A stretch of DNA of 64,000 bases from Gordius sp. MW1. Taxonomy: Eukaryota > Nematomorpha > Gordioida > Gordea > Gordiidae. The notes beneath the pieces were generated by a model that saw only the letters and a list, made by a program, of their open reading frames with translations, did no database searches and had not been told where the DNA came from. Positions 1 to 12,399 of the stretch are shown piece after piece. The translations under genes and the position numbers were made by a program. The DNA is taken from assembly GCA_964036665.1 (NCBI GenBank), contig OZ038530.1, forward strand, positions 11,062,501 through 11,126,500. Reading direction: 5' to 3'. Every line of letters starts with the position of its first letter. Positions within the stretch are counted from its first letter, which is position 1.

Positions 1-861
1 GCTTTGAATAAGTAGTCTCTTGATTGATGATCGATTCCCATCGGGATATAAATATTATTTATTCAGTAACTAAGTCAAAGGCGCGAGTTATTTGCTTAAT
101 AAACTCACAAAGAATAAGTGAAGGGAAGTAAGTCAGGAAGGAGGGGTCAGTAGAAATGTCATAGAAAGAATGCACTAGTTTACTGAGCATTTAACATTTA
201 TTATTAAGCATTCGTTATCCAGGGTCGAGGTTTGGCTTGATGAGCTGGAAGAGATTCCAGCATGTATTATATATATATGCGTTTGTGTTATTCGCCTTGT
301 ATAAACTTTTACTTGGCTTTAAAGAAGTTGAAAGGTGACTTTTTCCCAGTGCCCACATTATCATTTCTTTTAGTGTGGGTAGTTGTGGCATACCTTAGGT
401 TTCCACGGCTCGATCAGAAACGTCGGGTTTTATTAAATAGAAATAACGATCTGTAAGCTAAATTCTCGTTATTTTACAATTCACCTCTATATTAGCTGCT
501 CGAAATTATAAAATTATTATAGTTTTTTACGAATCAGTCTTAACTTAATTGTTCTTTTTTCCATTTTTTAATATCAATTTTCGATTTAAAGGAGGTTACC
601 CCCTCCTCCCCTCTAGGCCCTCGTAAAAATAACGTCATTTTCGTAATTTGGTGTTTTTTAAAATCGTTCAAAGAAATCGTATGTCTGGCACATTAGGTGG
701 TTTGATGCTAAATTGATTTCAAATTATTTTAATTTTAAATAAGATCATTACTCTATCATCATTTGTACATTGAATTTTCTATCGCCTTTTCTTTGAATGT
801 TATATTTCTTTAATTTTAAAAGACTTTGCCCAATATTTTAAACTATTACAACATAACCAAC
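1..861. other. no gene recognised, left flank
   Basis: AT-rich sequence upstream of the first MITE. The short open frame near 262-456 has no recognisable domain. Any 5' exon of the transgelin-like gene, coding for the start of the calponin-homology domain, should lie here or to the left of the window, but I could not identify one. Confidence 0.5.
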
Positions 862-1022
862 CATGGGCGTACGCAGGGGGGGGGGCGGCTGCCCCCCTTC
901 CTAATTTATGAAGAAAAAAAATTTTCAATGCAAAAAATTAAAAAAGAATATGTTTTGCCCCCCTCTAAATGAACTTTTGAACGTTTTGCCCCCCCCTAAT
1001 TCAAAACCTGCGTACGCCCATG
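862..1022. mobile_element. hAT-type MITE, CATGGGCG family, copy 1
   Basis: A 161-bp non-coding element bounded by inverted ends CATGGGCGTACGCAGG and CCTGCGTACGCCCATG. It is flanked by a perfect 8-bp direct duplication TAACCAAC (854-861 and 1023-1030). Eight-bp duplications are typical of hAT transposase. The interior holds the long G and C runs seen in every copy of this family. Confidence 0.9.
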
Positions 1023-1192
1023 TAACCAACGCCACATACTCAATTTATATACAAGTTGATATGGGTACCACGGGATTTGCCAAGTGTATGCAGATGGCAG
1101 ATGTTACCTCTCATTAATGTTTTTCGCAGTTATATACGAAAATACCATTATGGTTTTTTGTATTATACCTAAATTTTTGTTCCAGACATACC

Positions 1193-1344
1193 CAGGGGAG
1201 GGGCCTAAATGACGAAAAAAAAATTTCCAATGCAAAATCCCTTAAAAATTAAAAAAAAAATAGGTTTTGTCCCCCCCCCCCGATTGAACTTTTAAACCTT
1301 TCACCCCCCCCCCCCCCATAATCCAAAACCTGGCTACGCCCATG
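1193..1344. mobile_element. hAT-type MITE, CATGGGCG family, copy 2 (left end lost)
   Basis: Same family as 862-1022. The right end CTGGCTACGCCCATG is kept, but the left end begins at CAGGGGAG. The 8-bp duplication GACATACC is intact on both sides (1185-1192 and 1345-1352), so the missing left terminus was probably lost at or soon after insertion. Confidence 0.85.
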
Positions 1345-1783
1345 GACATACCACTTAAAATATTTACTTTGGGCTGATGGCTTTTAATGTTAAAATTCTT
1401 TATCGCTTATGACGCTTTTTTAATTTTACAAAAATATTATTTTGAGAAAGGATACCTTATTTAAACGCGACTGAAAAGTCATTTAGTAATAATATCATGA
1501 TTAAAGTTAACATTTATGACACGATGATACTGAAAATGGCTCAAACATTTTAAAAGCACAAAACCTTAGGAAAAATGATACTGTGATATTGAAATAGACA
1601 CGTGGTTAAAACTACCCCAAATAAAGAAAAGGAGACCCTATATTAAAAACAACATTATTATATTATAAAAAGGAAAATTATCGTAATGGGATAGGCTATT
1701 TTTATAGTTTAAAATTACACTTTTACTTCTAAAATATTTAATTTGGGAAAAGAGCATTATTAGCAATTTTGTTGTACAAATAG

Positions 1784-2812
1784 GTTAGCCAACGTGCTTA
1801 AGCCGGGATCCATAGGGAAGATCGTTGAGGAAGGGACAACCTTTCATCACATGGCAAACATAGAATCCTTCTTGAAAGTTGCAAAAGCCTTGGGTGTACC
1901 CGATCAAGAAACTTTTCAAACGACGGAACTCGTAGAAGGCACAAATCTTTACGGAGTTTTATGTTGCCTACTCTCACTCGGTCGCAAGGTAATTAATTAG
2001 TAAACTTGAGACAGGGCCGCCATTTCTCATTGCGATTGTTCATTGCGACATAAATAAATGACATTCAATGGATATGGAAATAACGTAGAAAGGACAATTT
2101 TACTTTTTGCTTGGACAAACTTTTTAAATCAATATTTTTGGGGATATCGGTCTTGGTTGATATACTTTTGTTTTTAAAGAGGTCATTTTGTGTTTTAGGC
2201 AGGTGTGTCAAGGAAAATTAAATTATATTTGTTGACCATATTTTTATTATTTTTTTTAAATAAAGAATAGTACTGATGTTGATATAAAATATAAGAAATC
2301 TCTCTCGATATAACTAAGAAGGATACCGGCTTTACAGTATTGTCCTCAGAACTTGAGGGGCAAATTAATTTATTATTTGATTTTGTTACCAAATTTTACA
2401 TTACTCCTCAACAATAATTATAGGAATCGTGTTACGTTTGAAAATACTTTAAAAAATGTCTAAACTACGTGAAATATTACTAATTGAACTAATTTTAATA
2501 ATTGTTTTGAAGAAGATAAGATAATAACCCCATTTAGAAGTGCCGCAGTTATTTTATCTTCTTCAAAATATTAACAAAGCCGTAATTTATTAATGAATTC
2601 AAAATATAATGGTATTTTGTCGTTTAACTAACTACAAGGCATACGACATCCCAGGCCTTAAAGGGCATGGGATCAAGGAATCTAAAGGGGAAAAGAAGGA
2701 GTGGAGCAAGGAACAAATGAAAGCTGGGGAAACGGTACTCAGTCTTCAATATGGTTCTAACAAGGGCGCCACCCAAAAGGGCATGAGTTTTGGCAATACC
2801 AGGCACATTTAG
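1784..2812 (+). CDS. transgelin/calponin-family actin-binding protein, last two exons (partial)
   Basis: Two exons are visible: 1784-1988 and 2639-2812 (stop TAG). The first encodes the C-terminal half of a calponin-homology domain (LKPGSIGKI, then a FQTTELVEG segment). The second encodes a linker and one calponin repeat (VLSLQYGSNKGATQKGMSF) ending in RHI. Proteins of this family (transgelin, Mp20) bind F-actin in muscle or cortical cytoskeleton. The acceptor AG precedes 1784 and enters the codon after its first base; the 1988 donor is AAG|GTAATT; the 2639 acceptor is in phase 0. The start codon and first ~80 residues are not in the recognisable sequence. The order CH domain then a single repeat fits transgelin rather than multi-repeat calponin. 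Confidence 0.9.
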
Positions 2813-4154
2813 GAAATACTCCCCCCCCCTTCATCACTTCTTCCACTTGAATTTTAACTTTTTAATATTTATTTGTTATAAAAACTATTATTATTATTAT
2901 TAATGATTCATAGATTGACGTTACTTTAGAACAATCCATTTTCCACACACACGTACAAAAGTATTCCCCTGTCAAGGCAATCACATTTATACATTCCGTT
3001 TTTAATACTTAACAAACAACCTTTGTGTATTTACAGTATTTTCGCTCAATATTTGTAACTATTTAACATCTCCTATGATCAATTTTGTGCATTATCGTTG
3101 TTATTTTGATGACAATCCGGTGGTACCTTTCCGCCTTGTACAGAATCCAATTAATACCACTTGTGATAAGAATATCTATCCCTGATAGCCATTCCACATT
3201 ACGATATGCTCAACATAACTACAATCTTTATGATTTATGTACTATTTATAATGATATTTTTTGCTACCAAATTTTTCGTTTAATTTGTTGATAATTTTTT
3301 ATCCTAACCTAATGCTTTTTAATCCAACGCGCAATACGATTCGATGTGATGAACGGTGATATATATTAAATTAATCAATAAATTTGTGTTGTAATAATAT
3401 CTTTGTATAGCTTCCTTCATTACATATACGTTCCCTGGGCAATTAAAGCAAAATTTATAAAAATTTCATCGTGTTTACTTATGTGGCAGATCCGTATTAA
3501 CCGCTAGAATACTTGGATCGCTGCCAGCTTACAAAAGTAAGGCATAATCTATAAGGTGTTTAATTGAGCGATTAGATATGACCGAGATGCGATGGGTATT
3601 AAATCTTTATCTATTTGTAAAAATTTTAAGTGTTCTCTAACGCTCTTATATAAATTTGTTAAAATTCATAGACATGCGTAATTATAGTAAAAATAATGAT
3701 CGCATAGCAGAAAGGCATACTTGAAGTTAAATCTATGTATTTATTCACAATAAATATCAATGTGGTATTATAAGCATTTAAGTTAATATAAATGTCTGCT
3801 AGTTTAATGTCCGTTTTTTTGTCAAGGAAGTATTCAAAGTCTGTTTTAAAATTTAAGAGTGGTCACGAATAACGAGTGGGGCATAACTTGTAACTAAATT
3901 AATTCAAATGTAGATTAAAAATGTAACTTTTGCCTTGCACCCTTCCCCCCCCCCCCCTTAAATAGGTTCCAGATTATTTTAAGCAAAAATTATATAAAAA
4001 CATTACATTACAATAATCTTGGCATGACACATCTCCGAAACGCGTTTATTATCATAAATAAAATACAAGTTATCGACTATCACCGAATAAAACGCTTCTG
4101 TAAGATATAATAAGACATAGTGGAACAGTATAAGCATAATATAAAGGGAACGAA
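2813..4154. other. 3' UTR and intergenic spacer, convergent genes
   Basis: Lies between the 3' ends of the transgelin-like gene (+) and ESS2 (-). AT-rich, with short C homopolymer runs near 2821 and 3944. No coding, RNA or repeat feature could be supported. Confidence 0.5.
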
Positions 4155-7100
4155 TTAAATTTTAGGAATTTTCAACAAATTGTCCGTTAGATTGCTATAA
4201 CACTCTGCTTTGTCCCCTCCACCTCCACCCATTTGGGAGCCGGCCAAGGCTTTAGCCGCCGAGTCAGCTGCATTGCCTGGGGTCTGGGTCGTGGTTCGTC
4301 CTGGGGTCCCTTTGGTCCTGGGTCTTTTAAAAAACCCGCTTTTACCCGTCGCTAATATACTATTGGTGTTCGTGTTAATGCGGAGTCGACCCGTTGCTAA
4401 TCTATGGGCGGCAGGGGAGAGGCAACTCATGCGATCCGTAAGGTCGGGAGTCATAAATGGACTTTCGAACCCGCTGGGGGTTAGCATGCGTTTACGATGG
4501 GCTAAACCCTTCAGTTTTTCTTCCTTATTTCTCTTAACCATGCCCGCGGTAAGTTTGAGCGCCAGTTTTTCTTTGTTAGTTATACCTGAGCGAAAAAGAG
4601 ATTTAGAGTATGGTGTAAGGTAGTGTTGTAGGCTGGGTTTTTGGTCGACCTTTGATTTTTGGTCGACTAAACAGACCAAAAAGTTATTGGTCTGTTTTTC
4701 TTAGTCGCATAAACAGACTAAAGGCTTTTTGGTCAAATCTTTGGTCTTGTTATGTTTGGTCGACCAAACAAAACCCAGCCGTTCTTACAACACTAGTTTA
4801 AGGAATGCGAAATATCTTATGTACCCTATTTAATAATAATAGATATAGGATCCTAAAATATTAAAGGCATAAATCATTTTGAAAGAAATATAGGTGGCAT
4901 TTTGAAAATATCTTTTTTAAAGGGTACTAGCATTGTAAAAAAATATAATAATTCATTTTCACGTAGTGCGAAAAATCAAATTAGCCATAAAAATCAATTC
5001 TTACGAAATTTTTGCCCAATAAAATAACTACACCGTCAGTTTAAGTGATAAATTAGACTCTTTATCAGATAAATCGTATTAAAAAGTTTTAAGTAAGGTG
5101 GGGTTCGGGCCAAAAAACCACGTCGGTTTGGGGTAAAAAAAGATTAACTTCGCACATCTATAAGAAGTTTTTTACATGTTATGTATTGCTCCGGATCTAT
5201 ACATGGGCGTAGGAGAGGGGGGGGGGGCAGTAAAGGGCGGCTGCCCCCCTCTAAATCCAAAAATTGAAATTTATTAAAAGCATGTCAAAAAATGAATTTG
5301 CCCCTCCCTAAATCGTTAGTGCCCCCCTCTAATTCCAATGCTGGCTACGCCCATGGATCTATATAATAAATAATAAGACGAACCGGGCATGTGGAAGCCT
5401 TGGGTCTTGCAAAGTGGGGTAGACCCGTGCTCTTGGCGTAGGGGTGTGCTTTCAACCTCGCCCCAAGTCATCAATGGGGTATCTCCACCACCCGCAGAAT
5501 CGATGATAGGGGTCGAGGGTATGAGTTTGTAAGTGGGAAATCCGTTGCTGTTCGCTTGTTCAAGGGAACCCTGGCTCCTCCCTTCTAGCACTGGTTTTGC
5601 TGTTAGAGCTGAGCTTGCGGAGAGTTCTCTCCCGTCGGGACCTGTTGTGTGCCATAAAAATGTTTAAATAATATGGTTGAAACAAAAATACGATGCCTTT
5701 ATAGTTTTGGGTTTAAAATTTATTGAATTTTAAAATTAAGTTCCACGAATTATGAAACCTTGAATAGTTAATATATTCCTAAAGTTAGGACCTTTTAGTT
5801 TAAGAGCAGTAGGATTTGAGTCAACTAAAACTTTGGCCTGAACGAAATAAAGGCTAAAAAGGTGAGACAAATTTTATGGTGACAACAAAAGTCTTGAGTT
5901 AGACTCATGTGGAGAGCGATACAAATTAAATAACAATTAATAAAATTAAAATACGCGACATAAAATTTAATTGCCATAAACAAACCATTGTGCGCGTGTG
6001 AGAGAATAAAAATTTGAAGTCGTCAAGTTGGGGTTTATAATTTACTTTAAAAAATAAAAGGGATGAGATGGAGATTACAGAAAACTGAATTTCCGCTTTG
6101 AAAACCTCATAATTTTACTAATTGGTAGTGGGTAAAATTTTAGGTCATTATAAATCAGTCTTATGAAAAACAACAATTCATTTAGCGTGCGGCCCCTTTT
6201 CCGATCCTAAGATTTATTTTATTCGAAAAATTAACTTTTTTTATAATTTTATTATCGTTATTCAATTTAAAGCTTTTAATTTTAAATCTGTATAGTAAAA
6301 CGAGCCCCACAATTAGGATCTGGGATCTATATAGAGTATTAATTCAAAAAGTATTACCCATTCTGCCCACTTGACGAGCGTTGTATTTGAGTGTCAATAG
6401 TTGGGCCAGAGTTTTCCTACTCAACGTAATGCCCCCACTGCCAGCACTTCCATCCCCCATATTGTCCACATCATCATCTGGATTATTGTATCTGGTGTTT
6501 GCCAACTCGACAGAACCATAATTAATCTTGGGTGCTTCGATAACTTTTAAGTCTGTTTGGGATGGGTTATCTGGAACATTCATGAGTGAATTACGATTTT
6601 TGTAATCCCAAGTTTGTACGTATTTAGCGTCTTGCCCTATCATAAATTCTTCCCCTTTTTTATCTTCCAAGTGGAGCCAAGGATACTTTTTAATTCTCTC
6701 CAAACGATTTTTAACAACTATTTCAGCAAAAGAAGCATCATCTTCGCTAGTAAATTTGTCCAAAAAACGTGTGAGAGTCAATTTGCCTACAGACACTTTG
6801 TGACCATTGTTTTTGTCAACTGACTCCGAAGGATCAGCCTGAGATTGTATTAAAGTAGAACCTGTTGGGTAGTCATGCATTGGTGTCCTTTTACCTATTT
6901 GACAAAACATTTGATTAAACGCAATATATAATTGGTATCAACCAAACTTATATAAAGATTGTTAATATAAAATTAAACTTTCTAATTGATTGTAAAACAA
7001 ATAAAAATTTAAGCTTTGATTATTGATTAAGTGCTTACTGCACTTTATATAAGTTTATGAAGCTTACTCCTTACAACTGACAAGTTGTTGTTTTTATCCA

Positions 7101-7717
7101 ATCAATAGTGTTAATAGAAAAAAAGAAAATAAATATAACAAAATGTTTATACGATGATATTGCACTCACAGATGTAGAGTTGAACAGATTATCATCACAG
7201 ACCATATTAAATAATATGATCAAATGAAAATTATGCTATTATTTCATAGGAACTACCAAAAAAATATTTTTAACAACTAATATTAAACATAAAGCAGCAT
7301 ATCTGATTTGGTAAAACCACTAGAAAGGTGAATCATATAATATGCTTTTATAATAAATATGAAATAAAAATGAGAAGTCATTTAAGCAAAATTATATATA
7401 GTAAGGACATAAGATTTGAGGCTAGTATATAATGAATTGTAATTTATATGTGCTAAAGTATTACTATGAACGCTTTCCTGAATGTTTTGAGCAAGATTTC
7501 CATAAATTTTTCTTTCAGAGTCAAGGATTGTCTGGTTAGTCATTTCGCGTGTACCTCCGATATAAGGTGTTGTTTGATAATTTCTTTGCTCCGAAATTGC
7601 TTTGCGGTAATCAATTATTTCAGGGAAGTAATCTCTTTCAATAATTTCGCTCATTTTTTCAATGTACAAATCTTCATCCAAAATGGTCTTTCCATTTATA
7701 TCTTTATTATAACTCAT
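4155..7717 (-). CDS. ESS2: ESS2 / DGCR14 splicing-associated nuclear protein
   Basis: Four coding exons: 7717-7465, 6894-6358, 5641-5384 and 4585-4155. All three introns are GT-AG and every junction joins in frame, giving 492 residues (human ESS2 is about 476). Exon 1 holds the conserved N-terminus (ILDEDLYIEKMSEIIERDYF). Exon 2 holds the TSEDDASFAEI segment and the WDYKNRNSLM motif. Exons 2-3 join across GPDGRELS. Exon 3 carries PLMTWGEVESTPL, a hallmark of the family. Exon 4 has the SPAAHRL and LTDNLLKIP segments near the C-terminus. ESS2 is a nuclear protein found with the spliceosome and is needed for accurate splice-site use. Intron 3 contains two MITEs; the one at 4621-4795 stops only 36 bp from the exon 4 acceptor. 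Confidence 0.95.
4621..4795. mobile_element. hAT-type MITE, TAGTGTTG family, copy 1 (ESS2 intron 3)
   Basis: Inverted ends TAGTGTTGTAGGCTGGGTTT and AAACCCAGCC...ACAACACTA, with inner inverted GGTCGACC motifs. Flanked by GTGTAAGG (4613-4620) and GTTTAAGG (4796-4803), an 8-bp duplication with one mismatch. No coding capacity. A second copy lies at 59338-59542. Confidence 0.85.
5202..5355. mobile_element. hAT-type MITE, CATGGGCG family, copy 3 (ESS2 intron 3)
   Basis: Ends CATGGGCGTAGG and GGCTACGCCCATG with a perfect 8-bp duplication GATCTATA (5194-5201 and 5356-5363). It sits about 28 bp downstream of the ESS2 exon 3 donor in the sense of transcription. Confidence 0.9.
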
Positions 7718-7889
7718 CTCAATTTTTGATGGAATTTAAATTATGGCCATTATATCAAAATAATCCTAATTACGAAATGGATAAGTCATATGTTGTAATC
7801 ATCGTTCAATTTTAAAATAACAAATAAATTAAGGTTATCAACCGATTCAAAATAAATTGATAAAGATAATAATGTGGTCAAAAAGAGTA

Positions 7890-8372
7890 TAAATACATAA
7901 GAGCCAAATATAAAAAATAAAAAAACTTTGATTCATACTTTGGCTAATGATCATTTTTTCTATTATTCAGGAGACGGTCAAAAAGAATATAAATGTATAA
8001 AAGCAAAATATAGAAAAAATTTTGATTCACATTTTGCCAGTGGTCATTTTCTCTTTTGATCAGTAGCCAGCGGACGGTCAAAAAGCCTCTATGATTAATG
8101 TTGTTAACAAGAACAATATAATCAATGTTAGGTTAATATTAAAAAAATAACAAAAGCAAAAATCCCCTCACCGGGATTCGAACTCATATAAGTAGAGGCA
8201 TAAGCCTTTGTAAGAGGGGGGGGTGTTGCCACCGGGTATCGTACTCAGGATGGTTTAATCAGATCCCAAGCGTTTGCAATGATAAACACGGAAAAAAACA
8301 ACACGATGAAAAAAAACAAGACGTGACTTGACAGTAAACAAATGCAAAGTGAGCCCATAAATCGCATCAACT
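7890..8372 (-). repeat. old composite repeat (HINE-like), degraded copy
   Basis: Reads on the minus strand. The right edge (about 8350-8370) resembles the family 5' terminus. A B-box-like GGGATTCGAAC occurs near 8171. Two diverged core units with the inverted pair of 'GACCA..GGAA' and 'TGGTCATT' type lie at about 7915-8085. It is more diverged than the copies at 24, 26, 42 and 51 kb, so it is probably older. The 3' hairpin module is missing. Confidence 0.6.
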
Positions 8373-9524
8373 TGGATCATTACCATTATTAATCAGGCGG
8401 GTTCTTATACCCTATATATTCATAGTTTTGTTTTGTTTCTATATAATGATAAAAAAATCCCTTTTATTTCTTTTATGCCATAACTGCAGATGATTGAACA
8501 AGTATTTAGAAATTTATACTAATTGTTTTTTGTTTGTTTTTATTTATAGATAAAGGTTGCTTTGATCGGTCATTTTTCTGTTGCCTCTAGTGGCTGGTCT
8601 GTGCGATTGTTTGCATTTACTTTATTATATTTAATTATTTCAAGAAAGTAACCCATTTCTATTTTCACTCATTTTTCAAAAAACCAAATTTCAATTTACC
8701 ATTTTAACCTTTATAGTTTTAAAATTAAAAAATCCAATTACCTACTGTTTATTTTAAAATGGAAATTGAAATGAGGTTATAGAATAAATTTATTAAATTG
8801 TAAATAATATTTATATGTTATTTTAAATCACATAAATTAAAATTATATTTAGCATCATAATGATAATTTTTAACGCTCCATCGGTAAACTTAATTTTGAG
8901 TAGTTCATAGGGCTATATGGCCTGAAGTCTTATTATCCATATCTTTTAAACCATGAGGGTCTAAAAGCTACTTAAAGTTTTACACGTAAATTTAATGATA
9001 TTTTAGATATTTTAGGATCATTAAAATATCTTTGACCCATACTTATGGAATTAAAATAGATTTTATGATATTCTGGAAACTTCTAATAGATTTTCCATTT
9101 AGAATACTAAATGTCCCCACAAAAATTAAAAACAAATATAGGGCTAAAACAATATATTTCGAGATAGGGGCTACAAACATTATTATTATTTTCATCAAAT
9201 TTTTAAGCAAAATAGTTATTATTTTAAAATGTAATAATTTGCTATTTTATTTAATAGTTTTCTATGAGAACAATCTTTTGAGGTATTTTAATTTAAATTT
9301 TAATCCTAAAAAAAGTAAAAGAATAAGGTTATTAACATATATATTTCTGTTATCTACCTATACAAATATATTTATTTATATTTTAAGTATAAAATTAAAA
9401 GGCACTTTTCAAATGCGTGAGTTATATACGTTAAATAAATTAAATTGTGCGTTTATAGGTTTATTCATAATAAAATTTTTGTTTTATTAAAGTTCTATTC
9501 CTACAAATAATTTTAAATTATTAA
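8373..9524. other. intergenic, nothing recognised
   Basis: Very AT-rich. The open frame at about 9032-9490 is a low-complexity run of I, K, L, N and Y without domain features and is not supported as a gene. Confidence 0.4.
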
Positions 9525-9711
9525 CATTGGCGTAGCCGGGGGGGGGGGGCAGGGGGGAGCCGCTCCCCCTCCCCAAATGGCGGAAAAAATATTTTTTCAA
9601 TGCAAAAAGCCTTAAAAATAAAAAAAAAATATGTTCTGCCCACCCCCTAATTGAACTTTTGAACGTTTCGACCCCCCCCCCCCTTTAATCCAAAACCTGG
9701 CTAGGCCCATG
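9525..9711. mobile_element. hAT-type MITE, CATGGGCG family, copy 4
   Basis: Ends CATTGGCGTAGCCGG and CCTGGCTAGGCCCATG with a perfect 8-bp duplication ATTATTAA (9517-9524 and 9712-9719). Internal G and C homopolymers as in the other copies. Confidence 0.9.
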
Positions 9712-9719
9712 ATTATTAA

Positions 9720-10899
9720 TGAATTTATTCATAAAGCTTGCAATATTTTAAATTTAAAACGTCTGTTAAAATCACTTCCGCCACTTAATTATTGTTATTT
9801 AGTTTATTACTACAGCACTACAAGAATAAACTTGATTTTTTATTTACGGTACACCTTCATAATCAATAAATCTTTTAAAGCTATTCCTTCTTTGAAATAC
9901 ACCCTTGGGGGATAATAGCTACGATTTAGTTTAACATTATTGTGTGGGCTAAAGATGGGTCAAGCTCTTAGCAGCCAGAGCAGGGCTGTAGGGGTTATTC
10001 TTACTGCAATTCAGAATCTTACTTTCACTGATACATAGTATTATGGACCTAGAAAAAGGGGGAGGGAAAATAAAATTTTTCACCTAAAATACTGTTTTTT
10101 TGTACCATTCATTGTACTTCTGGCATTGTATAATTAATATTGTGCCCTATCAGAAGTCACAAATCATTAATTGTATGAATAACAAATAAGTTTCTTTGGG
10201 TCAATTTTTTAAACTGGAAGCTACAAGGTTTTAAGAATTATCGTCTAATTTTCACGTACAATTATTAGTTATTTCTAAAGCCTGGCCTTAAAGTAGGTTC
10301 GCATCGGTGGTTTTATATAGTATTTTATACAATTAGAATTTAAGACACCAACCCGACTAACATATATGTAATTTTAAAATATACCCTAATTCAGAAATCT
10401 TAGGAAAAACAATTTTATTTATAATTGTCGCACATTTTCATTAATTTTTTCTTGTATATCTATGATTAATTAAATTATTTATATATTTAAGGATTAGTAT
10501 ATTTTAAGAAATAACACCAGATTATATTTTTTTTGTATACATTAATGTATATTTTTATATTAAAACTCTTCTTAACAAATCTTAATCGAAACAAAAGTTT
10601 TCTACAGCGTTGTAAAATAATAGTACTTATGGTTAGTCTAGTTTATACTGGCCAGAGTTCGTTTCTTATAACAAAAGGACATCATATGTCCCCGCGTGAA
10701 ATGACCATTTAAAAATGTCCCTATTGTCTTTTTATGGGTATTGTAAATTAGTAAAGCGTATTATCGTATATCATAAACATTTTATCTTATAAATAAAGGG
10801 AAATTAACGAGAAACTAGTATTTGCTATTTAAATTTTTAACTAAAAACTTTAAATTTCTCAACTATAAATATAGTGAAAAAACAATAAATCATGAAAAA
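9720..10899. other. intergenic and 5' flank of the glycosyltransferase gene
   Basis: AT-rich with no recognised feature. An in-frame extension of the downstream ORF reaches back to 10822 but has no ATG before 10900. Promoter elements could not be assigned with confidence. Confidence 0.4.
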
Positions 10900-12399
10900 A
10901 TGTTTGCATTCTTCAAAAAATTATCCCTATTAACTGTGTTGTACGGCTTTGGATTATATCTCTGCGCAACTTCTCTATTCAAAGTTGCTATCCAGACTAC
11001 ACTCCTCTTAAAAAATTACGACACACGCATTTCGATTCACTTAAAATCTTTTTTTTACCAAACCTCGGATCCCAAATTTCCTTACGGATACCATAGCCAC
11101 CATAACATTACAGAATGCATGGGTCGAGGGTGGGCAAGCAATTACACATTATACAACGGAGTTTATTTACCTATAAACACCAATTTTACGTCGCTTCCCA
11201 TCGATTTCGACTTTTTAATCAACCCGAAAGCCACTTGTATCGAATACAATGGCCAAAATATCACGAAATCGAAGGAAATATTTTTAATTAATATAGTGCA
11301 TTCCGCTCCGTTAAATGCGGATTTGCGGGAATCAATTCGTTCCACATGGGCCTCCATTCATCGTTACATGGGCTTGAACATTAGAACTCTCTTCGTGTTG
11401 GGTTACCCGACCTCGGACCCTGGCTTGCAATCCTTGTTAATGGCTGAAAGTTCGATATACGGTGATATAATACAGGGTGATTTTCAAGATGCCTACTCCA
11501 ATTTAACTTTCAAAATGGTTACGGCTTACAAATGGGTAGCGTACAATTGTCCGCAAGCCAAGTTTGTCCTCAAGCTGGATGACGATATCTTCGTCAATAT
11601 ATTTAGCCTCTTGTCTTGGCTGAGCGCTTTGCTGGAAACACGTGATGAAGATACGTTGCAAAAGGTTATCAACAAATATAACCCGGGAGATCGATTATTC
11701 CCTTACGCTTACTCGCAAAAAGATATATTGGGAGCCGAGCATTTCAGCTATATCGTAAAGGAGAGCGAATTCAAAAGGGATTTAGCCAACGCGAGCTATT
11801 ATGCGAAAGGTGAAAACATGGCCCCCAAATTGAGTTGCAAACAGCGTTGGAATATGCTCGATGACCCTCGCATAGGATCGGAGTATAATAAATTATTCGG
11901 TAAGCTGCGACATTTGGAAAATTTTATGGCCTGTCGAGTTTTCGTTAATTCGCCCATCCTGAGGAATAACGATTCTAAATGGTACGTACCCGATACAATA
12001 TATGCCAACACGACTTATTACGAACCCTACTGTTCTGGTTGGGCCATAATAATGAGTCCGGCCGTGGCTTTTAAAATTTACAAAGCATATTTTACGCAAC
12101 CCTACATGTTCATAGACGATGCACATGTTACCGGTAAAATAGCTAGGATTGCGGGCACAGTCCTCATTGATATAGGTGAAAGTGTCCAAACTGAAAAATC
12201 CACTTTCGACGTATGGATCAATAGTTTAAATGAGCACAGTGTTTTGCCGAAAAACATAACACATCAAACGCCTCTTCCTTACACCTACACTTCTAAGTTT
12301 AAGTATTTATTTGCCTATAACGGAGCCGACATCGTGGGCATGACTAAATACTGGAATTATACCGCGAAGAATTATAATATTGCGTCGACAAATTCGTGA
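10900..12399 (+). CDS. family 31 (beta-1,3-galactosyltransferase-like) glycosyltransferase
   Basis: An uninterrupted 499-residue reading frame. I place the start at the ATG at 10900, which puts a hydrophobic segment (about residues 8-35) next to the N-terminus as a type II signal anchor, as expected for a Golgi enzyme. Family-31 motifs follow in order: RESIRSTWAS (about 143-152); FVLKLDDDIFVN with the metal-binding DDD at 227-229; EPYCSGWAIIMSP; and IDDAHVTG (about 405-412) in the position of the usual EDV motif. Several N-x-S/T sequons fit a lumenal domain. An insertion between the DDD region and the YCSG motif makes it longer than typical 320-420-residue members. These enzymes add galactose or GlcNAc in beta-1,3 linkage to glycoproteins or glycolipids; the exact acceptor cannot be read from sequence. 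The lack of introns is common in this family. Confidence 0.92.
   Translation: MFAFFKKLSLLTVLYGFGLYLCATSLFKVAIQTTLLLKNYDTRISIHLKSFFYQTSDPKFPYGYHSHHNITECMGRGWASNYTLYNGVYLPINTNFTSLPIDFDFLINPKATCIEYNGQNITKSKEIFLINIVHSAPLNADLRESIRSTWASIHRYMGLNIRTLFVLGYPTSDPGLQSLLMAESSIYGDIIQGDFQDAYSNLTFKMVTAYKWVAYNCPQAKFVLKLDDDIFVNIFSLLSWLSALLETRDEDTLQKVINKYNPGDRLFPYAYSQKDILGAEHFSYIVKESEFKRDLANASYYAKGENMAPKLSCKQRWNMLDDPRIGSEYNKLFGKLRHLENFMACRVFVNSPILRNNDSKWYVPDTIYANTTYYEPYCSGWAIIMSPAVAFKIYKAYFTQPYMFIDDAHVTGKIARIAGTVLIDIGESVQTEKSTFDVWINSLNEHSVLPKNITHQTPLPYTYTSKFKYLFAYNGADIVGMTKYWNYTAKNYNIASTNS

Noticed and set aside
1-460. First exon of the transgelin-like gene in the 262-456 open frame
   Set aside because: The peptide is hydrophobic and shows none of the calponin-homology start; it does not end in a donor of the needed phase.
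4210-4623. Plus-strand open frame rich in P, V and L
   Set aside because: Antisense shadow of ESS2 exon 4.
8160-8190. tRNA genes at GGGATTCGAACC sites (8171, 26431, 50781, 51080, 51117)
   Set aside because: Only the T-arm/B-box portion is present; no acceptor stem, anticodon arm or D-arm can be folded around them. They are part of the composite repeats.
9032-9490. 152-codon open frame
   Set aside because: Composition follows local AT-richness (I, K, L, N, Y, F); there is no domain, splice context or conserved motif.
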